Shown here one piece after another: positions 11,105 through 21,556 of a stretch of DNA of 64,000 nt. Every line of letters starts with the position of its first letter. Within the stretch, counting starts at the first letter, position 1. A model generated the notes under the pieces. It did not search any database. It was given only the letters and a program-made list of their open reading frames with translations, and was not told where the DNA came from. Origin of the DNA: Utricularia gibba (taxonomy: Eukaryota; Streptophyta; Magnoliopsida; Lamiales; Lentibulariaceae); contig NEEC01000015.1 of assembly GCA_002189035.1 (NCBI GenBank), positions 2,232,001 to 2,296,000 of the forward strand. The letters run 5' to 3'. Made by a program: the position numbers and the translations under genes.

Positions 11105-14100
11105 TCAATCAGTATAAGCACATGTATTTGGGCTGTAACTGTGAGTCTTCACTCCGCAATCACGAACCACATGCATCAGTAGATCGCACGCTTGCCGCGA
11201 CGTCGGCCTCTCCGCCGGATCGTTTCGGGTGCAGCGAACGGCAATTTCCAGAACTCGGAGTACGGATATTTCTTCATCCGGTAACAATGGTTTCATTGCT
11301 GCGTCGATCACGTCCTCATTCTTCTCCTCCAGTTGAAGCTTCACCCATCCAACCATGTCCATATCCGCATTAAATCTCCGATCGATTGGATATCTTCCCG
11401 TTACCATCTCCATTAACACTATCCCCATGCTGTACACGTCGCTCTTCTCCGTTGCTTTCAGTGAGTATCCGTACTCTGAGGATTGAACGAATTTGATGGT
11501 CAGTAAATGAGTTCGGAATGGACTCTTTAGTTGGTTTCGTACCTGGAGCTATGTAGCCGTAGGAGCCTGCAAAGTATGCGCTGGATTCTGTGGTGTGTGA
11601 GTCAGTGATCGCCTTGGCCAGCCCGAAGTCTCCCAATCGAGCCTCCATCTTGCTATCCAGTAACACATTGCTAGATTTAACATCCCTGTGAAGGATTTTT
11701 GGCGCGCAGTCGTGGTGAAGGTACTCCAATCCCTGGGCTAACCCTACAGCAATTTTCAGTCTTTGTTGCCAATTCATATTTTCTTTTTTCTTCATCTTCT
11801 CATTTTCGGATTTCTTGTGTAGCCAATCATACAAACTCCCGTTTTCCATGTACTCGTAGATCAGCAAATTCGACCCCTCTTTCCGGTTGCTGCAATACCC
11901 TAGAAGCCGAACCAGATGCCTGTGTCTGATTCTTCCAAGTGTTTTGATTTCTCTAGCGAAACTTGTGTCCAGGAATCTGATACCTTTGCTGGTATTCTCT
12001 TGATTGCTACCGTTTCTTCTGTTGATAAAGTTGCTTTGTAGATTGTTCCAGATCCCCCGCAACCGATTATGAATTCCTCGCTCAGATTATTCGTTGCCTC
12101 CATGATATCCACCCACCTAAAATCATTGGCAAAAGAAAGAGATGCGGGATAAGCCAAGCTTTGAAGATTGGGTAATGCGGAGCTCTGATGGCAGCATGGT
12201 ACGAGTGCAGATGTGAATTGACGAAAAAGAGTTCAAACTTACCTGAAATCCGACACGGCGGTTGGATGCTGATCATAAAGAGGGCGTTTCTGCCCCTGTG
12301 AAGAATTAGAGGAGTAAATGGAATCATGACCGAAGCCTTCTCTTCTTTTTCTGAAGAAAACCAGAGATACCAATAATGATACGATCAGCGCAACCGCAGC
12401 TACGAATGCTGAAGCTATGATAATCGCTGAAGATTCACCAGCTTCAGGTATCTTCTTCTTCCTTTCCGTTTTGCAACTCTGCATAGGATTTCCACATAAA
12501 TTCAAGTTTCCAACGAATGCACTTGCTGGCCAACGTCCAAATGGCTTATCCAGTTCTCCAGCTAGTCGATTGAATGAAACATTCAATCTTACCAAACTTC
12601 CCATTTGGCTGATTTCAGGAGGAACATCCCGAAGAGCTTATTGTTGGATAGGTCTAAAGATTCAAGTTTGGACAGTTTTCCGATGGACGGTGGGATGCTT
12701 CCTGTGAGGTTATTGCTGCTTAAATCTAGATAACTTTGCAAATTCTGCAGTTCTCCAATTTCAAGCGGAATAGGCCCAGTAAAGATATTCCCAGAAAGCT
12801 GGAGTTCATATAGCATCTTCAATTCACCAATGTAAGATGGAATACTACCTGAAAACCGGTTAGCTTTAAGATCAAGAACGTTTAGAGACACAAGTTTTCT
12901 TATTTCTGCCGGAAGGCTGCCATCGAGTGAGTTGTTTCCGAGAGACAAAACAAGAAGATTAGTACAATTGAACAATTCTCCAGGAAGTTTTCCGGATAAC
13001 AGGTTGTCTGAGAGCTTGAGTTCTCCTAAAAGAGGTAGATTGCCAACCCAGAAAGGAATTGGTCCGGAAATACGGTTGTGATCAAGATCAAGATGACTTA
13101 ATTTCTTACATAGAGAAAGCTGATAAGGTATTCTCCCAGTAAGCCTGTTTCCAGATAGATCTAACAGTGAAAGTTCCCGGATTAAGCCCAGAGTCGCAGG
13201 GATTTTCCCTGTAAACATGTTGCTGCCAAGGCGCAACCTTTCCAGATATGGGGAATACCCAATTTGATGAGGAATCTCATCGCTAAACATATTGTTAGTG
13301 ACATCAAACGAAAGATATTTCCGAGAGCTGCAAAGCGGTGCAAGGCTTCCATTAAGTTTGTTGTGGGAGAGATTGATCCTCGTCAAGTTTACTAGTTTTA
13401 TGAGTTCCTTGGGGATTTCACCACTGAGAGAATTGTCATACAGCATAAGCTGTTCCAGAGCTCCAAGATTGCCAAATGTTGGGGGATTCTGCCGGAAAGT
13501 CGATTATCCGCCAGGTCAATAACAGTCAGCAGTCTACAGTTCCCTAAGCCTGGAGGAATTTTGCCGGAGAGATCATTCTGTCGTATATGCAGAAAATTTA
13601 GCTGAGTTAACCCTCCAATGGTGGCCGGGATCTCACCGGTGAAATGATTACCAAATAGATCAACCATTTGTAAGCTGGTACAGTTGCCGATCTCAACTGG
13701 AATCTTGCCGGTGAACTGATTATCGTAAAGGTACAAGATTTGAAGATTCCTAAGCATTCCAATTTCTCCTGGAATATTCCCGGTGAAATGGTTATCGTAA
13801 AGAGCTAATGTCTGGAGATTGGACAAGTTCCCAACTCTTGGAGAAATGGAACCAGACAGCGTGTTGTTGTTGAGCATGAGATCAGTAAGCTCTGCCATCT
13901 CATAAAGCTCCATTGGAATGGATCCTTCCAGAGTATTACTAGACAAATCAAGCTGTTTCAGCGACCTGCATTTGCTCAATTCCGGGGTATTGAACCGGAG
14001 AACAGATTTTCTCCGAGCATCAAGTGTTCCAAACTGGAGTAGTTAGAGCAGAGGCCACTTGGAATGACGCCGGTGAGATAATTCCCAGAAAGAACCAAGT

Positions 14101-15061
14101 ATATCAGCTGTACCATTCTTCCAAATTCCCAGGGAAGTTCTCCCATGAGCTTGTTGCTCGATAAGTCAAGTTTCTGAAGAGCGGCGAGGTTGGTTAGCGA
14201 TTTGGGTATGGCGCCCTCAAGCTGGTTTCCCAAGAGATTCAAATATTGTAGTTGGGGCATTTTGCCGAGCTGGTGAGGGATTTCTCCTGAAAGAGAATTG
14301 TTGGCGAGGTTTAAAATCTGGAGATTTTTCAGAGCACCAAACTCAGATGGGATTGATGAATTCAAAAGGTTTCCAGCGGCAGTGAACACCATCAGGCTGG
14401 AGCAATTTCCAATCTCCGGTGGGATGGGGCCTTGAAGCGAATTCTGTTGCAAAATCATGTTTTGGAGATTCCGAAGATTCCCAAGCTCTCGTGGAATGGG
14501 GCCGGTAAGACTGCAGGAAGCGAGACCAAGAGTAGTGAGGTTACGAAGTTTGGCGAAAGACGGCGGAATAGGGCCTGTTAGCATATTATCCCCTATACGG
14601 AGACGGTGGAGATTCATGAGAGAAGAGAGCTGTGAAGGAATGTCGCCGGAGAGACGATTAGAGAAAAGGAGCAGTTCTTCCAAATAATAAAGTTTCGAGA
14701 GAGTTGTCGGAATGGTGCCGGTGAGGAGATTAGAGGAAAGATCAAGGTGGCGCAAGTGCCGGAGACGGCCGACTGCCGGAGAAATAGTTCCAGAGAGGGA
14801 TGAATCAGAGAGATTCAACTGAATAACATGACGCTGAGAAGAGCACGAAACACCTCTCCATTTGCAGAAGTCGCCGTTGTCGGCAGCCCAGTCATGCAAA
14901 ATGCCCAGGGGGTCGTCGGTGAACGACGCTTTTACCTCTAACAGAATCTCTGCCGCCGTCGTCAAGGCCGCCGCGCGCTCACCGCCAGCGGGAAGAAACA
15001 GCACAGCGGCCATCACCATGAACGTAATAGCACGATCCTTACGTGAGCTGCAGGGAGCCAT
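11105..15061 (-). CDS. GSO1: GSO1/SGN3-like LRR receptor kinase with four apparent frameshifts
   Basis: Plasma-membrane receptor kinase of the GASSHO/SCHENGEN3 type. In Arabidopsis this type senses CIF/TWS1 peptides and controls Casparian-strip and embryonic-cuticle integrity. It reads as signal peptide ([12 protein letters not shown]), LRRNT region with CKWRGVSC, a long row of about 30 LRRs, a membrane span ([20 protein letters not shown]), and a kinase with [28 protein letters not shown] and DFGLAKA (RD kinase). Exons: 15061-12243, 12116-11543 and 11475-11105. Three frame breaks lie in exon 1 (near 13984, 13481 and 12628) and one in exon 2 (near 11972). Each is a single base missing from a C or G run, in minus-strand sense. 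Adding one base at each gives 1255 residues, close to GSO1. All key kinase residues are intact, which argues against an old pseudogene. It diverges from PLGG1 across about 740 bp. Confidence 0.88.
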
Positions 15062-15802
15062 AGCTGACGATCAGTGATCAAAACGAACGTAGTGCCGCCG
15101 AGATTGAAACCCAGTAACAGCAATGACAGCAGCAAGGCAATGAATGCGTTGATATGCAGGGTACGGCGAATAGCCACCGCCGGAGATGGCCACTAAGAAA
15201 CAGTAAGAGAAAGTTATGGGTAAATGGGGAAGTGATGAAGCAATAAATGGGGAATGGTTGGAAATGAAGAAAAAGAAAAATGGAGTTGTTGACGTTTTCG
15301 AGTCAGAGAGAAAGCTATTGGTTTTGCCGGATTAGGAAGCCACGGCGTCGTGATCACCGAAGCCGGCGGTTGGGGTTCCCGATATGCAAAGAAACAGAAT
15401 TAACTTTTTTTATTTATTCTCCTCCTTTTGTTGATTGGTTCAACAGCTCGGCTGCTCCGGTTTCAGTGATCATCGCCGTCGTAGTGCGGCGCCCGAAGTG
15501 GTTCTGTTAGCGCGGGATGAAGATGGATTCCGACAGGTGCATGACTCCTGTCTGAAGCACTGCGTTTTGTTCTCAAGTCTCTTGTCGTTTTGATCCACCG
15601 TTAAGGATTAACGCTTGAGGGACTAATTAGTCCACAATTACTCTTAATGGAGTTGGATTAGCTCACTGGGTATTACTTGTACATATATATATATATATAT
15701 ATAATTTTTTTTTTTTTTTTTTGGTTATTTGTAGGGAGAGCTCAATCTGCTTCAGGCCACACGATTGCCATTCCAATCCACGATACCTGGAAGAAAAAAA
15801 AA
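15062..15802. other. Divergent intergenic region (GSO1-like / PLGG1)
   Basis: About 740 bp separates the two divergent start codons, so both promoters must fit here. A pyrimidine/TA-rich stretch lies near the PLGG1 side (TA repeat and T run at 15683-15722). No convincing ORF. Confidence 0.6.
15683..15722. repeat. (AT)10 microsatellite followed by a T18 run
   Basis: An uninterrupted AT repeat (about 15683-15703) runs directly into a T homopolymer (15705-15722), about 80 bp before the PLGG1 start codon. It probably lies in the core promoter or leader and is likely to vary in length between individuals. Confidence 0.93.
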
Positions 15803-18101
15803 ATGGTGTTACGATCACCCCTCCTTTTCCCAAATTCTATTTTCAGTTTCCGGGTTTCCATGGCATCGGTTTCTGCAGTTTCGTATACCGTTTCTTCTCC
15901 CGCCAGTTCTGTTTACAGTTTCTCAATCAATATTCGTCGCAGTGGAATCACACGGATGCCGACGGCGAGGTCGACGCCGGTCTCTTTCACGAGAAGTGGA
16001 AGTCTGGCATTCGAGCAGGGCACAAGATCGGGAAGTGGTCGTGGGTTCAATTCACGGTTTTTGGTCGCTGCTCCTAGTAAGCGGTGCTCTTTGAGAAGGA
16101 TTTTTGTCAATGCGGCCGGATCATCAAGCGGGTCCAGTGAAACAAGCCTTCTTAGCCCGGTATAAGTTAACGGACTTTCCCTGTAATTATCACCAATGAT
16201 GTGCTTAGAAGGCTTCAGCCTCAGTTTTGGAGCAATGCTACCGCTAAATTTCACCAGTTTTCCGTTGTGAATATTTGTGTTCTCACTCTCGGGTTCTGTA
16301 CCAGAGCTTATGCTAAATCCGCTTTGGCTCTTTTCAGGTCGTTGAACTGTGGCGTTTGCTGGTTCCCTTGGGAATAATCCTTGCCACTGATAAGCTGTTA
16401 AAGAATCTTTTTGTGGCTGCTGCCATCAAATTTCCAAGTGCCTTATTTGGAATGTTTTGTGTATTTACCATTTTGATGGTCCTTGACTCCACCGTCCCTG
16501 CGGCCGCCACTGCGGTCATAAACTTCTTTCAGCCGGCACTTCTCTTCATTCAGAGGTGGCTTCCATTGTTCTACGTCCCATCTTTGGTGGTTCTTCCCCT
16601 GGCTGTAAAAGATATTCCAGCTGCTTCTGGTCTTAAAATCCTATACATTATAGGTATAGAAGCCTGCTTCTTCTTCCACTGAATCTATGAACCTTGAACC
16701 AACAGGAAGTAAGAACATGATCCATGGTTTCTTTTCCTTGTTCCCTGCAGTTGGAGGTTGGTTTGCTTCACTTTGTGTAGCTGGTTTTACAGCTATTGCT
16801 GTGAGAAACGTGGTGAAAACAGAGTTAATACCTGCTGAAAAAATGCCAAAACCTTCACCATTTTCTTCATCAGAGCTATGGCTGTGGAGTGGTGTATTCC
16901 TCATTTCTTTTATTTCAGCACTGCTTTATCCTAACATTCTTGGAACAAATGCAAGAACCTGCTTGCCTTTTCTCCTCGCTTCTACTGTTTTAGGCTACAT
17001 TTACGGCTCCAGGTTACACAAGATACCTTTTTGTTTTCTTCAGCAAGACTAGCACCTTACCCCACACTCTTGAGTGCTAAGTTTTTCTTGGTTTAGTCTA
17101 CCAGCGAATATAAAGAATGTTTTCCATCCAATAGTCTGCTGCGCACTCTCGGCAGATTTGGCTGCATTTGCATATGGCAAACTGTCAGGATCTGGGCTTA
17201 ACCCAGTTTTAGGTAAATATCATGTGTGCCCTCATTTGAACAGGAGCCAGGCATAATCGAAAATCATCTTGAAAAATGCAGGACACTACCTTACGAAGTC
17301 TAGTTTGAACCCTGGAGCAGGTGATCTCCTGATGGGATTCCTTGGATCAGTTATTCTATCTTTCGCCTTCTCAATGTTCCAACAGAGAAAGGTGATCATT
17401 ATTAAGTGCGCATGATATCTGAGGAGGCTTTTAGGGAGAAATCATCCACTCTCATCATGTGTTCTGATCATTGCTTGCAGCTGGTTGAGAGACATGCTGC
17501 TGAGATATTCACCTCCGTGATCATTGCCACTGTGTTCTCCTTGTACTCAACGGCCTTCTTGGGACGTCTCATCGGCCTCGAGTCTTCGTTGACAGTGTCC
17601 GTTTTGCCACGATGCATAACTGTTGCTCTTGCATTGAGCATCGTGTCATTCTTTGAGGGTTCAGAATGCATTTCTCTCTTTTTCGCATCTCAATCCCACT
17701 GTTTTAGATGCTACCATAACAACTGAGTGCTGCTTGCTTGTCTGCTTCAGGCGCCAACTCCTCTCTCACAGCCGCTGTGGTAGTCCTAACCGGCTTATTG
17801 GAGCAAACTTTGTTCAGGTGACTCTGGATAAACTCGGCTTCCGAGATCCTATAGCCCGAGGAATCGCCACGGCTTCAAGGTATGATGATCTGAAGCGGAA
17901 ACTCCGTTTGAGGTTAAGTTTACAGCTCCTGCCTGATGCTTTGATCACAGTGCCCACGGTCTGGGAACAGCTGCATTATCAGCCAAGGAACCAGAGGCTC
18001 TTCCCTTTTGTGCAATCTCTTACGCGCTGACTGGTATATTTGGCTCCCTGATTTGCTCGGTTCCAGCCGTTCAACAAAGCTTGATCGCCATTGTTGGCTG
18101 A
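15803..18101 (+). CDS. PLGG1: Plastidial glycolate/glycerate translocator PLGG1, one apparent frameshift
   Basis: Inner-envelope transporter that exports glycolate and imports glycerate in photorespiration; homologous to bacterial LrgB with an LrgA-like N-terminal half. Exons: 15803-16159, 16338-16653, 16751-17012, 17097-17212, 17282-17391, 17481-17658, 17751-17879 and 17951-18101, all GT-AG. The Ser/Arg-rich N-terminus is a chloroplast transit peptide. Membrane blocks include AIKFPSALFGMF, FYVPSLVVLPLAV, GGWFASLCVAGFTAIAV, LPFLLASTVLGY and SVLPRCITVALALSIV. The C-terminus reads LIGANFVQVTLDKL, then ALTGIFGSLICSVPAV. Exon 7 breaks frame near 17792-17794 (ACCGGCTTATTGG), where one missing G/C would restore TGLIGAN. 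With it the protein is 539 residues. Start at 15803 (MVLRSP); an in-frame ATG at 15860 (MASVSA) is an alternative. Confidence 0.93.
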
Positions 18102-18426
18102 AGCTCCAGCAGACGCACACACTTCTTTGTCTCTTGAAAGTATAGTGTATGCTCTGCTTTTTGTTCAAATCACTGCATTTATGTCTTCAGCATTTTGATC
18201 AGTTTTGCAGTGATTTGAAATCTGACGACGTAGTGTCAATCAATGCAAAAGAAATAGATGATATAAACTAGGGATTGAATCACGAAACGTAGCATCAGGG
18301 TAGTACAGTGGTATAAATCCTGAGAATTACACTTAGGCAAAGCAAAACAGAGCAAATCGCCAGATTTCAACAGATGTAGAAGACCGAGAACTATCAAACC
18401 AAATGCCAGATTACAAATTTCCAGTT
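18102..18426. other. Convergent 3' intergenic region (PLGG1 / SCAMP)
   Basis: About 325 bp lies between two stop codons facing each other; it should contain both 3'UTRs, which may overlap. No ORF or repeat of note. Confidence 0.6.
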
Positions 18427-21025
18427 TCACTTCTGCCCTCTGAAAAATGAGTATACTCGCTGCAAGGATCGGAGGGAGGAGGTAAGTGAATATAAGTCTA
18501 GGATCCTATGAAGCGAAAAACAAGGATGAACTTGATATGAACTTTTGTGATCATGCCACGCAAACAGTTGAAATTGTCTGAAACATAACAAATATCCGCA
18601 AAGAAAAACAATGCCCGCATTATCACAATGGATATCTCACCTGGAGCACCACCAAGCTGAGAAGTGTTTCCAAGCAAAATAGTGCAAATCCAACCAGGTA
18701 AAAGATCTGCAAAATTTGCATTTAGTAGTGCGTCGATTATGAAACAGTTGGTGCACCAGGAAAATGAAAAAGATTCCATGGCCAAGAAAAAACGAGATTC
18801 AAAGGATGCCTACAGAACAATAAATAGGAAAAGAAATACTCACCCCGACCAGCAAATGATCAGAAAAGCCACCAATAACCGCAAGGATACCACTGAATCA
18901 AAACATGGAAAATATATTATCTTAAAAAAGACTTTGTATCGATTATTCTGTGGAAAACGCTGAGAATAAAGATACAAGGGGAAGAAAAGGTAAGCCAAGA
19001 ACCTACGTTAAAGATCGCCCACGAAAGAAAATGGGAGGAGCTATGGCAGCAACGATGCAAAATCCAATATGGAGCTGCACAGTGAGACAGAGTTGGAGAT
19101 CGCAAATTTGACTACCTAGATCAAATGAAACAACAGAAAACCGTACCAAATAGGAAAAGAAGAACCATCCAAACTTCACAGCGCTGTCATTCCTGAATAT
19201 GGGTGCGGGTGGGCGTGAATTATTGTAAATTGCCTAACAAGAATGAAAGTGATAGCAAGGTGACGCCAAGTACCTCACAGCATTGTACAAAGGCCTATAC
19301 CATAGGACATAGGAAAGTGGGCACCCCAATAAGGCATATATAATGGCCAGGAAAAAAATTGTGACACCTGCAAGTCAAGATGACTTTAAAATCAGTGACC
19401 AGGGTGTCAAGAACTTATAATGAGACACCGACGTGGTAATCAAACAGACTTACCACCGCCCCTGATCCATGCAACAGTAACCGCAACGATATTGAACAAG
19501 AGACAAAGTTCAATACCTACAAAAACTCACTATTAGAAATACGTGAAAGAAGATACCAACTGCAATTTGAGTAGAAACGTATTTCCATTTGATGATCATT
19601 CATTTTCTCCCTCTCCACTAAACACAAGTTTCCGACACAGCATGATGTTAGACTTGTACAAAATACTTTTTGAGATGGAGTCATCCGAATAATTGCAAAA
19701 TGGTGACTTTAATGGGGCAGGCTCGTATTTCACAAGTGTTGGTAAACTTTCTGAGATTTATCTGAGGAATAAAATATACTCACCTAACCAGCTGGCAAAT
19801 GCAAGATATTGCATCTTTTGAGCATGAACCGGAATTTCATTTGCTATGTCATGATGAATCAATGGGAAGAAGGGCGGCCAATTCCTGTCATCAGCAGGGG
19901 CAGCAACTGCAATAGCGGAACTTTTAGATGGTTAGAAGCCAGAGTGCTATAGATATTTTTATCAAAAAGGCAATTAAACCTCAAATTCAAGGATTACCAG
20001 ATGCAGTAGCATCTTCTCTCCGTTTGATTTCCTGCAATGTAAATGATGTTTTTTTACTCATAGGTGCAGAACAAAGGAATCAAACGCTCTGAGAAGCCAT
20101 GTCTTTACAATAATGGCAATTGACAAGACTTGAGGTAAACCAAGTCAATAATTTTTTAGGACACACTTTCTTTTTTATAATTTATTCCTATGACCAACCA
20201 TAGTAGAAGCCATCTAAAACAGATAAATGAAAAGACATCATAGACATCTGACAACCCACTTCTGACAATAGAACATAAATTGGAGCCCACCTTCTCCCTC
20301 CGCTTCAAATCTGCTTCCCAATTAGAAAGCTCCTTCTGCTTTTTGCTGGGTCCTAAAAAACAATAGTGTAAAATTCAGATACATGCACTAACACAAGGAA
20401 AAATTCAATAACTTGTAGCTTGTTTACACACAGTCACGGAATCCAGTGGTATATCAACAGTTGCATCGTTTTTCTGTCCAAAACCAAAGGCACTAGAAAC
20501 TGCTTTAGGAACACGCGCCTGCGAAGCAGCAGCATTCTGCAAAATAACATAAAATGTAAAATAGCCATGCAAACTAACATTCATGCAGCAGGAGCGACAT
20601 TCAAATTTAGCGACTGAAGAACAAGGCCACTGAAAGTAAGCCTTGTATTGAAATGTTCATCTCTGGGCTGCCGAGTTCCAGGATCGCACCCGAGATGCAT
20701 AAAGGATTCAACTAGCCTAAAACTACCCAGCAGTCCCGATTGAAAATAGAAAGCAACAAGATCTAATCGGCATCAATTTCTTCCATCACCGAGAATTTCT
20801 CCCTCTAACTCGTTAGCGCCCTTCCTTCGATCCATTCTCACAACATCAAACAAACAAAAAATCGAAATCTCCGCAAACCACGGATCTCAATCCAGCAGTC
20901 ACAAACTCTACAAAACAACAAATCCTCAAAAAGCGGACAAAAAAAAATAAAAATGAGTGTACCGCGAAGGGATTAACTTCAGTCTCCACGTCGTCAAACG
21001 GATTCGGATCGCTTCCCCTACTCAT
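18427..21025 (-). CDS. SCAMP: Secretory carrier-associated membrane protein (SCAMP)
   Basis: Four-span membrane protein of the trans-Golgi/early endosome and plasma membrane, involved in vesicle traffic. Twelve exons: 21025-20963, 20536-20432, 20352-20291, 20031-19998, 19906-19784, 19516-19454, 19367-19274, 19192-19147, 19074-19007, 18892-18844, 18706-18641 and 18459-18427. Visible features are the N-terminal NPF endocytic motif (DPNPFDD, EVNPFA), a coiled-coil segment ([21 protein letters not shown]), [13 protein letters not shown], and membrane spans separated by [15 protein letters not shown]. It ends [10 protein letters not shown]. The exon 2/3 junction is out of phase by one base. A missing C in the CCC run at 20348-20350 would restore DPSKKQKEL and a 268-residue protein. 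A cryptic splice pair (phase-2 donor at 20431-20430, acceptor after CCCAG) could also keep frame. Confidence 0.92.
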
Positions 21026-21530
21026 TCTCAACCGAATTCCGCAAACCCCAAAGCTTCAAATTAAGCAACTGAAGCGATGCACCCAAATGCAGGAGGAGCG
21101 GGTACCATCACCGCCCTCAGTCTTCCCACGAAATTACCAAATTAACCCCTGGTCCGTGGGCCATGGGCACCGTCAACAGCAAATCATTATTTATTAAAAA
21201 ATAAACAATTTCAAGTACTCTAGCACCTAGTTTTGCAAGAACGAAGACCACAGTTGGCCGAAGCAACGGAGACACATGAAATGACAGATCCACCCCCACA
21301 CCATTGCATTACGTATTTACATTACCACGATGCCCGAAACGACGTCGTCTCAACAAAGGGGTAGGACCGCGTACCCGGTACCCCTATAACATAGTACACA
21401 CACAGCTGGGCAGAGCAACTAGACTAGAGCCTAACTTCCCTTCGGTCCGGTCCACACACACACACACTCGCGTGGCACTCGCAACGGCAAAAGCCTCACC
21501 TAAGCCCTCAGAAATCCCATCTCTGGTGCA

Positions 21531-21547
21531 GGGGGGGGGGGGGGGGG
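21531..21547. repeat. G17 homopolymer
   Basis: Seventeen consecutive G on the plus strand, just downstream of the ARF stop codon (21557 on the minus strand), so it should be a C17 tract in the ARF 3'UTR. Confidence 0.97.
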
Positions 21548-21556
21548 CTGCCGCTT

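Noticed and set aside
11105-15061. GSO1-like locus as a pseudogene
   Set aside because: Four frame breaks suggest it, but all are identical in kind (one G/C base) and every catalytic motif is intact; sequence error is more likely.
17880-17950. Box C/D snoRNA in PLGG1 intron 7
   Set aside because: ATGATGA and CTGA words are present but the intron is only 71 nt and there is no terminal stem; probably chance.
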